Shown here: piece by piece, positions 35,258 through 45,883 of the stretch
Layout: each line of letters starts with the position of its first letter
Position numbering within the stretch: the stretch's first letter is position 1
Source: Pyronema omphalodes
Lineage: Eukaryota > Ascomycota > Pezizomycetes > Pezizales > Pyronemataceae
Length of the DNA stretch: 64,000 bases
Direction of reading: 5' to 3'
Assembly (NCBI GenBank): GCA_024516155.1
Contig: JAJJXM010000067.1
Span: forward strand, 124,001-188,000
Made by a program: the position numbers and the translations under genes
The notes under the pieces: generated by a model
The model's database searches: none
Told to the model about the DNA's origin: nothing
What the model saw: only the letters and a program-made list of their open reading frames with translations

Positions 35258-37756
35258 TTAGTCTTTGAGTCGGTAGTCCCTCGGAGAATCAGGATACTTG
35301 AGATGGAAATCTCTTAGCTTCTCCTGACCTCCTACTGAAAAGTTGTCGAAGGGTTCTGCCGTCCAGTCTTTCTTGTTGGGCCACCCTAGCCATTTGACGA
35401 GGTAAAGTACTCTGCTGCCTGATTTGTAGCTGCTCATAATTTCGTCTATGTCGTACTCCTCGCTTCCCTCAACATCGTCTGCTTCCCGAAGAATTTTGTT
35501 TGGGTCTCGTGGAGCTCTGGTTCCAGTGTGGAAGGGCTCCAGTAGGGAAGTGTGGAAGACATTGTGAATCTTCCATCTTCTTGGTAGTGTGAGACGTATT
35601 GCTGTTGGGGATATGACCTTTTCGATTTGGAATGGACCATGTGATTTGTGATCCAATTTGTGTGATGGGCGTCTTGTTTTTATGTGTCGTCCATCGAGCA
35701 TAACCAAGTCTCCAACTTGGTAAGTAGGGGCCTCCTTTCGCTGAAGGTCTGCATACTTCTTCATTCTTTCTTGTGCCTTCTGTAATGCTGACCTAGCACC
35801 TTCATGCACTGTATGCATCCAATGAGCGTATGCTTTGCTGGCCGGGTTTTGCACAGCTGTTGGAATGGGATTGCTGGCAATGGGGTTGTAACCGTAATTC
35901 GCATAAAAAGGTGATAGTCCTGTAGCGCTGGTTACTGAGTTGTTGTAAGCGAACTCAGCCATTGGCAATAGATCAACCCAATCATTCATCTCATGATTGA
36001 CAAAGGAGCGGAGGTATGCTTCAATTGTCTGGTTAAGTCGTTCCGTCTGTCCATCTGTTTGAGGGTGGAACGCTGTGGACATTCTAGGTTTGATTGCTAT
36101 TGTCCCAAGAAATGCTTTCCAGGTGGTGCTTGTAAACCTGGAGTCTCTGTCCGACACAATATCCGTGGGTAGCCCATGTAACTTCCAAATTTCCTTCGCA
36201 AAGATTCTAACAAGGTCTGCAGTTGTCTTGCCGTCTTTTTGCAGTGGTATGAAGTGGGCCATCTTAGAGAATCTGTCAACTATCACCCATAGTTGATCGC
36301 ATCCATTGGATTCTGGTAGGTCGGTGATAAAGTCCATGGCGATTGATTGCCATGGGGCATAGGGTAGTTCCAAAGGTTGAAGTAATCCGTACTTGAGGTG
36401 CCGTGCTTTTTTGTCTTTTTGACATTCCATACAACTCTTTACATAAGTTATTATTTGTTCATCCATTCTTGGCCACCAGAAGTTCCTTCGTATTAATTCA
36501 ATTGTTTTGTCCTGTCCGAAGTGACCTGCAATTTTCGAGTCATGTTCGGATTCCAGGACTGTTTTTACCAAATCCTTTGGTACCCATAGTTTTTCCTTTC
36601 GATAGACTATGCCATTATCTATCGTCAATGGTTCCTTAATTTTCTTTGTTGCCTCCACGTAAATCTCATCCAGCTTACCAGCTTCCTTTACCATCTTCAA
36701 GAATTCTTCTGACCATTTAATAAAAGGAATAGAGGAGAGACGTGCTGAAGAAATAATAAATGATGTTCCTTCTCCAGCACTGCTGATTGACGAAATGGAT
36801 GCAAAATGACTCTTATGCAGGATCGTCGTAATCGGCTGATCTTCACCTCCCCCCTTTTCAGGTCGGAACTCCGGACGCCTAGATAGAGCATCAGGTTTCC
36901 CATTTTTAACCCCAGGTCTATAAAAAATCTTAAAGTCAACGCCAGCAAGCTCTTGAGCCCATCTAGCTTGACGTCGATTGAGTACTTTTGTTGTTGTAAA
37001 GTACTCAAGGTTTTGGTGGTCGCTGTAAACTTGGACAGTGTGCATTGCTCCCTCAAGATATCGCCTCCATACTTTGAATGAGTCCACAATAGCTAACAGC
37101 TCCTTGTCATGGATCTCATAGTTTATCTCAGCAGGAGTGAATTTTCTTGAGTGGAAAGCAATTGGGTGCAACTTTCCATCTTCCCCCTTCTGGGATAGAA
37201 CTGCGCCTAAAGCAAAATCTGAAGCATCTGTTTCAACAATGCAAACCTGTCTTGGGTCAAAATGACTTAAGATTGGTGCAGTAGTGAAACGACTTTTGAG
37301 CTCATCAAATGCTGGTTCCATAGCAACAGTCCATTCCCATTTCTTCGCATCGCCTTTTGTTGATTCTGTCAGAGGTCGACATATTTTGGAGAAGTCCTTG
37401 ATGAATCTGCGATAGAAGTTTGCGAATCCAAGAAAGCCCTGTGTTTCTTTCAAGGATTTTGGGGGTTCCCATACCAGGACTGTTTGTACCTTGTCCTTTG
37501 CCATTTCAATGCCATTTTCGCTGATAATATAACCCAGAAATTCCACTCTGTTTTGTCCCCAAACACATTTTTCCGGAGAGATAACCAGCCCATTTTCTTC
37601 CAATCTTTTTAACACTTCCTTAACCAATTTGTCGTGTTCTTCCTCTGTCTCAGCATATATGAGAACATCATCAATATACGCAATTACTCCCTGGTCCAAC
37701 ATGTCTCTAAAGATATGATTCATCATATCTTGGAATGTGGCTGGGGCATTGCTCAA
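35258..37756 (-). CDS. Ty3-C pol, second part: RT, RNase H, integrase, chromodomain
   Basis: Restored after removing 37757-39572 and one TCAA: MPFGL continues with SNAPATFQ. RT has YIDDVLIYA; RNase H has ETDASDFALGAVLSQ and DHQNLEYFTT. Integrase zinc domain HDSKIAGHFGQ to CMECQK, catalytic MDFITDLP, SDRDSRFTSTTW and the Glu of QTIEAYLRSF. The chromodomain (EYDIDEIMSSY, LVKWLGW, DWTAEPFD) is at the end. No stop interrupts it. It was coding-competent before the DNA transposon entered. Confidence 0.9.
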   Translation of the reverse strand: MSNAPATFQDMMNHIFRDMLDQGVIAYIDDVLIYAETEEEHDKLVKEVLKRLEENGLVISPEKCVWGQNRVEFLGYIISENGIEMAKDKVQTVLVWEPPKSLKETQGFLGFANFYRRFIKDFSKICRPLTESTKGDAKKWEWTVAMEPAFDELKSRFTTAPILSHFDPRQVCIVETDASDFALGAVLSQKGEDGKLHPIAFHSRKFTPAEINYEIHDKELLAIVDSFKVWRRYLEGAMHTVQVYSDHQNLEYFTTTKVLNRRQARWAQELAGVDFKIFYRPGVKNGKPDALSRRPEFRPEKGGGEDQPITTILHKSHFASISSISSAGEGTSFIISSARLSSIPFIKWSEEFLKMVKEAGKLDEIYVEATKKIKEPLTIDNGIVYRKEKLWVPKDLVKTVLESEHDSKIAGHFGQDKTIELIRRNFWWPRMDEQIITYVKSCMECQKDKKARHLKYGLLQPLELPYAPWQSIAMDFITDLPESNGCDQLWVIVDRFSKMAHFIPLQKDGKTTADLVRIFAKEIWKLHGLPTDIVSDRDSRFTSTTWKAFLGTIAIKPRMSTAFHPQTDGQTERLNQTIEAYLRSFVNHEMNDWVDLLPMAEFAYNNSVTSATGLSPFYANYGYNPIASNPIPTAVQNPASKAYAHWMHTVHEGARSALQKAQERMKKYADLQRKEAPTYQVGDLVMLDGRHIKTRRPSHKLDHKSHGPFQIEKVISPTAIRLTLPRRWKIHNVFHTSLLEPFHTGTRAPRDPNKILREADDVEGSEEYDIDEIMSSYKSGSRVLYLVKWLGWPNKKDWTAEPFDNFSVGGQEKLRDFHLKYPDSPRDYRLKD

Positions 37757-37786
37757 CCCTATGGTACAAGAAAACGAGTGAGAGTG

Positions 37787-38400
37787 GTTTAGTTCAAACA
37801 CCTTCGTGGTTTAGCTAAACACCGAAAGTGTTTAGTTAAACACCCTAAACACCAAAGTTGTTTAGTCTGATTTAAGGTGTTTAGCTAAACCACCCATCGT
37901 TGTTTCAAAGTGTTTAATTAAACACCCCTAAACACCGAAGTTGTTTAGTGTGATTTAAGGTGTTTAGCTAAACCACCTAGCGTTGTTTAGTTAAACAACT
38001 ACCTTGATTTTTTTTTTGTGGGGTTTATTTAAACACCCTAGGGGTGTTTAAATAAACACCTTCTTTTTCGCTTATTCTTCGGTATTTATTTAAACATCCT
38101 AGGGGTGTTTAGTTAAACACCCTAGAGGTGTTAAGGATGTTTAAATAAACACCTTCTTTTTCGCTTATTCTTTGGTGTTTATTTAAACACCCTAGGGGTG
38201 TTTAAGGATGTTTAAATAAACACCTTCTTTTTTCGCTTATTCTTTGGTGTTTATTTAAACACCCTAGGGGTGTTTAAGGATGTTTAAATAAACACCTTCT
38301 TTTTTACATATTCTTTGGGGTTTATTTAAACACCCTAGGGGTGTTTAAATAAACACCTTCTTCTTCGCCTATTCTTCGGGGTTTATTTGAACTATCCTCT
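37787..38400. repeat. Left subterminal palindrome array
   Basis: Many inverted pairs such as GTGTTTAAATAAACACC and GGTTTAGCTAAACACC. From about 38030 to 38380 a unit of about 72 bases repeats about five times: a GTTTATTTAAACACC palindrome, CTAGGG, GTGTTTAAATAAACACC, then TTCTTTTTCGCTTATTCTT. Confidence 0.85.
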
Positions 38401-39050
38401 GACGTTTAAATAAACATCTACAGTCCACTTCCTAGGGATGGCGTTTCCATGGTTCATATAAATCACCCTGCAGTGTTCTACTGAACATTCAGTTTTAACC
38501 TGTAGAGCTGTGTGCTGTTTTTGTTTGTTGATGGAAGTGGATATTACCTTAGTGCGCATCCCTTCCTTATGTTCTGTTCGTTCTGCCGTTGTTGTTCCTC
38601 GTTCTTCATCCATTTCATTCACTTGTTTCTCCACCTCCATCTTTCCCTCTTGTTTGACTGTAAGTTTTTCCTCATGTCAAATGTTTGTCCCTCAACAGAA
38701 TTTGCTAGTTCATACACCATACACCACCGGAGGGAAAAGAGAGAGAGAGAGGGGGAATTGGGATATGAACTTCTAGATACTCGCTGAGTCAAGTACTGCA
38801 AACCAACCCCACAAATATCCACAATGCTAACCAGACAAACAGGATGCTCAGAAAATCTAAGTCTATTTATTGAAGCGATCCATGATTCCAGCATATGTAA
38901 GGGTCAATTAAAAAAGGCACAAAGCGAATGGTACTATACAGAGAGCAGGAGCAGGAGTAGGAGGGGTGAGGAGGGAGGTGGGAGGTTCCTGTATGTATAG
39001 ATAGAGGACCTGGCAATAGCTAGAGACATGTTATGTAATGAGCAAGTGGT
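38401..39050. other. Unique centre of the TIR transposon
   Basis: About 650 bases without the GTTTA motif. Short overlapping frames on both strands (82-91 residues) show no domain. A (GA)n tract lies near 38740. No captured gene is recognised. Confidence 0.5.
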
Positions 39051-39099
39051 TTAGTAATTAATTTAAAACATTTAAAAAATATCTGAGGTGCTTGATCAA

Positions 39100-39555
39100 A
39101 CCACTATTGTGCAAGGTGTTTAAATCGGTGTTTGAAGGTGTTTAGGAGGTGTTTGAATCGGTGTTTAAAGGTGTTTAGATCGGTGTTTAAAGGTGTTTAA
39201 AGGTGTTTAAATCGGTGTTTAAGGGTGTTTAGTAGGTGTTTAAAGGTGTTTAAAGGTGTTTAAATCGGTGTTTAAATCGGTGTTTAAATCGTTGTTTAAA
39301 GGTGTTTAGTAGGTGTTTAAAGGTGTTTAGTAGGTGTTTAAAGAGGTGTTTAGTAGGTGTTTAAAGGTGTTTAGTAGGTGTTTAAAGAGGTGTTTAGTAG
39401 GTGTTTAAAGGTGTTTAGTAGGTGTTTAAAGAGGTGTTTAGTAGGTGTTTAAAGGTGTTTAGTAGGTGTTTAAAGAGGTGTTTAGTAAATGAATTTTGCG
39501 GGTGTTTGAATTAAACACCTTTTGTGGTTTAAAGTGTGGTTTGATTAAACACCTT
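39100..39555 (+). repeat. Right subterminal direct-repeat array
   Basis: About 40 copies of GGTGTTTA in one direction, with spacers AAA, GTA, AATC or AAGA giving a unit of about 10 or 20 bases (AGGTGTTTAGTAGGTGTTTA). Unlike the left array it is mainly direct, turning into inverted pairs only in the last 60 bases. Confidence 0.85.
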
Positions 39556-39576
39556 TTTTTTGTACCACAGGGTCAA

Positions 39577-40755
39577 GCCAAAAGGCATAACCGAAAATTC
39601 ATATAATCCATATCGGCATCGAAAGGCCGTTTTCCATTCATCTCCTTCTTTTATTCTGATGAGATGATATCCATTCTTGAGGTCCATTTTCGTAAATATT
39701 TTTGCTCCTCTAACTCTGTCTTGTAATTCTGACATGAGTGGGAGTGGGTACCGGTTGGCAATTGTAATTTTGTTGATGCCCCGGTAATCAACACATAACC
39801 GTAGACCTCTGCCATGAGGCTTTGGGACAAAGAGAATAGGAGCTGCTGCTGGTGACTTGGAAGGTCTGATTTTACCAGTACGCAGCATATCCTTCAACCA
39901 TTCTCTAAGTGTCTCTAGCTCAACTTCGTTGAGAGCATAGACAGGTCCCCAAGGAGGCTTTTCGCCTTCAACTAGGTCAATCGCATGGTCGTAGGGTTTG
40001 TGATCAGGAAGCCTATCTGCAGCTTCCTTTGTCATAATGTTGATCCAGCCGCGGAATTTCTCTGGGACTTGCTGAAGGGCCTCAGATAATTCCTCTTTGG
40101 TGGATACAGATGAGATGTGGCCTAAGACTAAGGCTTCTGGATGGTCGAGGACATGTTTATCGACTTTGAGTGAGAAGGCACTGGCTTGTGCCTTTGTACA
40201 TTTTTCTTTGCAACGTGAGGATGTAAAGGAGATTTTGTCTTGATCTCCCCAGAGGTTGCAGGGCTGATGTAGTGCCATCCACCAATAAGGCAGGATAGCA
40301 TCGCAGTCACTATCTAGTGGAGCGACTTCGAAAGATTCTGCAGCAAAGTGTTTCTTATGCTGCAATATAAAGGGAACCGTAAAGACTTCTCCTGCTCCAG
40401 CAACTATTTCATTGTTAAAGTTGCGGATTTGTAAAGGGGTGTCTCTCTTAACGGTTGGGATTTTGTATTTCTGGACAAAGGCTTTGTCCAGGAGGGCAGC
40501 AGTAGATCCTGTATCAAGAAGGACTCTAACTGTGCGTTGTTGATTCTTGGACCAGTTGAGAACCATGTTGATAATTGGTCTTGGTCCATGGTGAGGAGGA
40601 GTGGGAGCTGATTCCTGGGTAACCGGAATAGCTGCTCCATTGTCTTTTCGTCGACTCTTAGTCCTGGTCGACAGAAGGCTGTCCATTGATTTCCTTTTTA
40701 TTCCTGCGCATTTCCCTATTACTGCGTCTTCATATCCATCCTCCTCGGGTGACAC
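39577..40755 (-). CDS. Ty3-C pol, first part: protease and start of RT
   Basis: In the -1 phase to gag; a slip on the T run at the gag stop leads straight into this frame ([12 protein letters not shown]). Protease has [13 protein letters not shown], the classical DTG. RT begins with [25 protein letters not shown] and [15 protein letters not shown]. It breaks after MPFGL, where the inverted-repeat transposon sits; codons beyond that point in this frame belong to the insertion. Confidence 0.9.
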
Positions 40756-40769
40756 TTCCCTAGAGGACT

Positions 40770-42941
40770 CTAAAAATCCGAATCAATGACTTCCTCATCC
40801 TCCATTTCCCAAATCCTTGGTTGCGCATCGGACATATGAGTGTCTTCCTCATCTTGCCTTACTGCAGCAGTCTTCGCCTTCTTGGCTTCCTTGGGCTTTT
40901 CTTGTTCATGCCCTTCTTCATGATCTTCATCATCCCGCTTCCTCTTTCCTGAAGAAGCTACCTTTCCATCCTTTGCCAGGTCAGTTCCCCCAACTGTCTT
41001 GTTTGCATAGCAGTCGTACATTCTATGACCAGCACGACCACATCGCCAACATTCAGCCTTATCTTTCTTGTGTTTGTCGATTTCGGCTTGGGGTACTCCT
41101 TGCAAAGCCTCCCTTCCTGAGGCATAAACCGCCGGTTTATCTGACTTCCTGTCCTTTTTCCCAGCAAATTCCTTCTTAGATCCCTTATCCTTAACCTTTC
41201 GGTCCTTCTGCTGCACCTCACGTGGGCGAGCAGCTTCCCTTTCTTTCCCTTTATCCTTGCGTTCCCCACACACTTCTAAGGTCTTTTCCTTCGTATACCC
41301 CAATTCTTCATTCAAGCCTTCCACAACATGTGCAGCTTCTTTGACTGCATGAATCAGGGCAACATCATCATTGGGAACCTCTCCACACCGTTGGTAAACC
41401 ATCTTCTTGATAGCTGGTGTCATAGCCTCCCATATCACATTCCTAAACATAGGGCCCAGTGCTCCAACACGCATATTCAGATCCTCCAACTTAGTGATAT
41501 AATCATCGATATCACCATCGTACTGTAGTTCTGTAATGCGTTTGACGTCCTTCTGAGCCTCCCTCTTATCCTCGAACCTTGTCTCAAATGCACTGGAAAA
41601 TGCAGCCCAAGTATCCTTCAATTTCTGTTTCTGAATGGACTTCCTGCGCTCCTGGTGCCATGCTAAAGCCTTGTGGGTGAATAGACTACCAACCCACTTA
41701 ACCTGCGCATCTTCATCAGGCCAGGATGTGGCATATGTTTCCACGTAATCCTGTACTGACATCCACCAGGCCCTAAGCAGAGTCTTGTCTTTTCCTGAGA
41801 AAAATTGAGGTGCCTTGAGTTCTGGCATCTTGGGTCTCTTTGGTGCATCTCTGGGTCCTTGGATTTTGTCGATAATAGAAGTGAGGAATCTTGTTGCATC
41901 CTCCTCAGCTTCTCTTTCTTCTCTAGTCTTTTGGCGAGGGGGCCTTTCTGGCTGTCCGGGTCTTCCTTGACCATCATCGGAGGGCTCAGGAGGGGGAATG
42001 GTAACCCTTCTTCTTGGAGGGCCATTGCCTCGTCCTCCATTTCCTCCTGCTGCTGGAGGGGGTGTGTCGTTTCTAGAGGGTGGTAGATTTGTGTCTACTG
42101 CCACCTGAAAAATGCTTGGGGAGACAGTTCTGCGTTGGGGTTCGTCCTGTACCGCATCCGCAAGTGACTGTGCATCGATAGGTATGTTGTTGGCTGTCAT
42201 GTCCATGACCCTTTGAATGACCTTATCGATAATCTCCTTCTTTTCATTTTCCCTTTCTGTCTCATACTCCAAAAGCCTTCGTTGCTGTTCTTGCTCATTG
42301 TGGGCTAAAAGACGGATTTGCTCGTCCCTTTGTTGGTCAGCCTGGTTCTTTGTGGCTGCCCAGCCTTCAACACCGAAGTTCCATCCTTGTTGATGGTTGG
42401 AGAATCCTTGGAGGTAATCATTGATGATCTGTACACCAATGTTGAGTTGTTGAACAGCCTGGTGGTTGGCTGTTTGCTTTTCTTGAGCGTCCGTGGCTAG
42501 TTCACCAAGGGCGTTCCAAACCTGAGAACTGAATTCATTGCTTGACTGGATGAGTCTAACAATGGCTGTTTGGTTGAGTTCTCTGTCGATGTCGCCTTGT
42601 CGAATAACAACATCGTAGGCATTTTGCATAATGCCTGACATTTCTTGGTACAGATTCTTGACGTGTTGCATATCGGTCTGTACAGAGACTCCTTCTTTCT
42701 TCAGGGCTTCAATCAATGCCTGCACATCTTGTTCAGTTGTCTCCATCCTGTCCACCATCTTGACGAACCACTCTGGAAGCTGGTCCCTGCTGACAGTGGT
42801 TCCCTGGCGAACTACAGCTTTACCAGCTGCAGAGAGTTGGTCCCATGATTGAGGGCGATGGACTTCCACCATATCTCCCATGGAAACATCGTCATCGTGA
42901 CGGGCTGCCGGGGATGCAGTGATTCTGCGGTAGGAGGACAT
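40770..42941 (-). CDS. Ty3-C gag
   Basis: 723 codons from ATG 42941, long for a Ty3 gag. The N-terminal half is helical and Gln/Glu-rich (likely coiled coil), then a Pro/Arg-rich linker ([11 protein letters not shown]). The capsid domain has [16 protein letters not shown] and [13 protein letters not shown]; a Lys-rich region precedes an intact knuckle [14 protein letters not shown]. The tail is acidic. The stop is TAG at 40770-40772, reached through a run of five T (GATTTTTAG). Confidence 0.9.
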   Translation of the reverse strand: MSSYRRITASPAARHDDDVSMGDMVEVHRPQSWDQLSAAGKAVVRQGTTVSRDQLPEWFVKMVDRMETTEQDVQALIEALKKEGVSVQTDMQHVKNLYQEMSGIMQNAYDVVIRQGDIDRELNQTAIVRLIQSSNEFSSQVWNALGELATDAQEKQTANHQAVQQLNIGVQIINDYLQGFSNHQQGWNFGVEGWAATKNQADQQRDEQIRLLAHNEQEQQRRLLEYETERENEKKEIIDKVIQRVMDMTANNIPIDAQSLADAVQDEPQRRTVSPSIFQVAVDTNLPPSRNDTPPPAAGGNGGRGNGPPRRRVTIPPPEPSDDGQGRPGQPERPPRQKTREEREAEEDATRFLTSIIDKIQGPRDAPKRPKMPELKAPQFFSGKDKTLLRAWWMSVQDYVETYATSWPDEDAQVKWVGSLFTHKALAWHQERRKSIQKQKLKDTWAAFSSAFETRFEDKREAQKDVKRITELQYDGDIDDYITKLEDLNMRVGALGPMFRNVIWEAMTPAIKKMVYQRCGEVPNDDVALIHAVKEAAHVVEGLNEELGYTKEKTLEVCGERKDKGKEREAARPREVQQKDRKVKDKGSKKEFAGKKDRKSDKPAVYASGREALQGVPQAEIDKHKKDKAECWRCGRAGHRMYDCYANKTVGGTDLAKDGKVASSGKRKRDDEDHEEGHEQEKPKEAKKAKTAAVRQDEEDTHMSDAQPRIWEMEDEEVIDSDF

Positions 42942-43050
42942 TGCTGAGTAGTAGGTGCTTTGTGAAATTGATCTTGCTTGCCCTAGAAGAGGGTCTTTTC
43001 GTTATCGTATCGATTAATAAACTTGGTAGCCTGTAGCCTTAAGTTTATAG

Positions 43051-44459
43051 TGTGAACCTGGGCACAGCTTCGACTATGCAGAGGCTTTTCCGATTGTTTC
43101 TCTAGTGCTTCGTTCTCAGTGTTGACAGACACTTCGTTCCCAAGAACAGACAGACACTTCGTTCCCAAGAACTAATAGAGCTTATCCAAAGATAAAGCTA
43201 GGAAGAGAATTAATCGATCACAGGCGGAATAAACTTAAGGGTTGTCTTCGGAGGTATTCGTTGGTGTAAATAGGTATCGTTGCGTAGAGGATCAAATGGT
43301 TGATGATGGAGGAGAGAGAGGGAAGACAAAGGCTCTTTTATAGACTTTCGTCTACAAGTTCGCCCAGACTTCCTAGGGAACCAATTTCCAAACTGAGCCT
43401 AGGAGATAAGACAAGAGTCATTTCTGAGACGCATCTGCTGATAGATTGCATCATACGAAGTGCGTAATAATATTGATTACTTGCTTGCATGATGCTTGCT
43501 ATCGTCAGACTAATCCTTGACATTCCTCTCTGTACTACCACACCTTCCAATCAGGTGTCAGGGTTATGAGTCATATGGGAGGGCAACTCCGTTTGACTGC
43601 ATAATGCATGAACTCCTCTGACAAATAACATGTGAGTCATTTATCTTGTGAGTCGTGCTATCATAGATCTCCCTAGAGAATCTCGATTGCGAATGGAGGA
43701 ATCTGACATCATAAGGCATCCATGGCCTACCGGAGTGGATCACTCCGACACATTCCTGTGTGATGTCATTATGGCTCCACCTGCGCGCACTTGCGCGCAG
43801 CCACACCCTGGTGTGGATGCAAACGCCGAGCTGTTCCTTGGTTGGTAGGCAATAGCCTAAGGGCGCGTCATATCGGTTCCACCAAACAGTTTCCTTGAGA
43901 GGGTTGCATGCTTATGGACGTCGTCTCATGCCTTAGCAATCTTGACCCTTGTCCATAGCCCCACTCCTGTTTGCCGACTAGACTCTGCCTTGTCTTCCTG
44001 GCTGACCATTCACCCAACTAAGTAACACCGGATGATTTCGTCGCACCGCTCTGCACATCCTTGGAATTCTCTTCCGATGCAGACCCCTTTGTAGCCGTGA
44101 ACTTCCGAACACTCTTCAAGTATAAGGAGGTGTCCTTTCGTCTTCGTCTTCGTTCTCCATCAGCGTCGTTCGTAGTTGCTCAAGGGTAAGTCGACACCCA
44201 TGAGGTAAGTGTTCTCCAATCTCTTCTCTTCTGAATCCTCCCAAACTGACATTGAATAATAGTTGCGACGCCTCGGGCCGGGATCCTCGTGAGGTCCTAT
44301 CGGAAAGTCACGAATCACGTGACGTGGCTTGTCGGAGCTCCTCTGGGGGTTCCGGCCCGGGATACTAATCTGACTATTCATTCTCTGTCGAGTTTGCCAT
44401 ATTCTCCATTGCGTTATATATGATACCAATTCTATCCTCACACATTTTAGGGTGTGACA
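43051..44459 (-). repeat. Ty3-C LTR, right copy (5' LTR on minus)
   Basis: Near-identical to the left copy; followed on plus by the second GCCGG. On minus, the internal region begins CTATAAACTTAAGGCTACAG; no clear primer-binding site is recognised. Confidence 0.95.
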
Positions 44460-44464
44460 GCCGG

Positions 44465-44491
44465 GGTATCTTCCCGGGAGTAGGAACTCAT
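44465..44491 (-). CDS. Ty3-B ORF3, first nine codons
   Basis: Start of ORF3 (MSSYSREDT), separated from the rest by Ty3-C. The ATG lies directly behind the pol stop, so it could be reached by reinitiation; the same frame would also be reached by stop readthrough. Confidence 0.5.
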
Positions 44492-44494
44492 TCC

Positions 44495-45878
44495 TTAATT
44501 TTGGGGGGATGGTTTCCCGGGGTATTTCTGATGGAATTCCGCAACTACTTCGGGGGCGTTATCGAAATTGGTGGCGGGATACCAGGCTTTGTCTTCGTCG
44601 TGGAATCCTTTCCACTTTACCCGGTATTGGAGACGGTTTCGTGATCGTCGAGAGTCTATGATTTCTTCGACCTCCCACTCCTGTTGTCCGTTGACGATGA
44701 TAGCCGGTGGGGGAGGTTTGACGTGGCCGGGGATAGGCGGGTATTTCGTTGTCGCGGGTTCGAGTAGAGATACGTGAAAAACCGGGTGGAGTTTTACGCC
44801 GGGGGGAAGGGCTAACTTATAGGCTTTGGTTCCTATTTTTTCCAAGATCGAGTACGGGCCAAGGAGCTCATGATCCAGCTTACTTGACGGGCGAGTTGTT
44901 TTTATATATTTTCTTTTCAACCAGACCTTATCTCCTACGGTTAGGACGGGGTCTGGCTTTCTTTTCTTGTTAGCTTGCTCCGCCTGTTCCGACTGCGCCC
45001 ATTGTATATCTGCCTGTAGTTGTTGGTGCAAATTTTTCAATGTGCTGATGTACGTGATAGCCTCGGGGGTGGGCTCCCTTGCGGCACTAAGATCTGGTTG
45101 GAATCGGGGGTGGTATCCATAGTTAGCGAAGAAGGGTGTTAGGCCCAATGTTTCTGATTTGGTGTTATTGTAGCAGAATTCCGCGATGGGCAGGAGGGTC
45201 TTCCAGTTGTCCTGTTGGTAGTTGCAGTAGGCTCGGAGGTATTGTTCGAGGGGAGCGTTTGTTCTCTCCGTTTGTCCATCAGTTTCTGGGTGGAAAGACG
45301 TCCTGAGGCTTCGAGTGGTGCCCATAGTCTCCATAATCTGCTTCCAGAATTTCGATGTAAATAGTGACCCTCGATCTGACACAATGCTGCCTGGAAGACC
45401 GTGGGGGCGCACGACGTGTTGGACGAACCCCTCCGCTAGGTCTTGGGGGGTCATGGTTTCTTTGCAGGCCACGAAGTGTGCCATCTTTGTTAACCGGTCA
45501 ACAATTACCCACAATGCATTGTCTCCTCCGACTTCTGGTAACCCAGTGATGAAGTCCATAGAAATGGAGTCCCACGGTCTTGTTGGTAACTGTAGGGGTT
45601 TCAGCAGTCCGAAAGGGGCGTGACGGATGGGTTTGATTCGCTTGCACATGTCGCAATTGTCGACGTATCATTGGATGTACTGACGTTGTTGAGGCCAATA
45701 GTATTTTCGAGTAATCAGTTCCAGCGTTCGAGCTCTTCCTGGGTGTCCTGCAGTTAACGCGTCGTGATGGTCGTGAAGGACTTTTAGTCGCAATTCGTCA
45801 TCTTGGGGAATCCAGATGAGTCCTTCGTATGTTAGCAGACCCTCTTCTTCCTTGCAAAGTCCTAGTGCCACTCTGGTG
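44495..45878 (-). pseudogene. Ty3-B pol, second part: integrase and chromodomain, one stop codon
   Basis: Holds the HHCC zinc domain (HHDALTAGHPG to NCDMCK), catalytic motifs MDFITGLP, SDRGSLFTSKF and the Glu of APLEQYLRAY, and a C-terminal chromodomain (EVEEIIDSRRS, RVKWKGF). A TGA at 45668-45670 interrupts the zinc domain (YIQ stop YVDN); a Trp codon TGG is the likely ancestor. The frame ends with TAA at 44495-44497, only two codons before the ATG of ORF3 in the same frame. Confidence 0.85.
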
Positions 45879-45883
45879 TCTTG

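Larger units (their letters stand above)
37757..39572. mobile_element. Non-autonomous TIR transposon built of GTTTA/TAAAC palindromes
   Basis: 1,816 bases. Left end CCCTATGGTACAA, right end inverted CCCTGTGGTACAA: 13-base terminal repeats with one mismatch. TCAA at 37753-37756 and 39573-39576 is the target duplication; removing the element restores the conserved RT motif MPFGLSNA of Ty3-C, so both ends are certain. No transposase frame is present. The subterminal regions are arrays of GGTGTTTA/TAAACACC. CCC-starting ends and a 4-base AT-rich target recall piggyBac (TTAA), but the target here is TCAA, so the superfamily is open. Confidence 0.85.
33678..44459 (-). mobile_element. Ty3-C: chromoviral LTR retrotransposon, minus strand
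   Basis: LTRs 33678-35086 and 43051-44459, both exactly 1,409 bases, start TGTGAACC and end GTGTGACA on plus. TSD GCCGG at 33673-33677 and 44460-44464. It sits in ORF3 of Ty3-B. Without the nested DNA transposon it is about 9.0 kb. The LTR copies differ at only about half a dozen positions by eye, so the insertion is young. Confidence 0.95.

Noticed and set aside
37787..39555. Possible CRISPR-like array
   Set aside because: Repeats are palindromic GTTTA motifs with variable 2-10 base gaps, no unique spacers of constant length, and the context is a eukaryotic transposon.
44495..44510. Programmed -1 frameshift on CCCCCCAAAA at the end of Ty3-B pol
   Set aside because: After careful joining across Ty3-C, ORF3 is in the same frame as pol, so a shift would miss it; readthrough or reinitiation is the relevant option.
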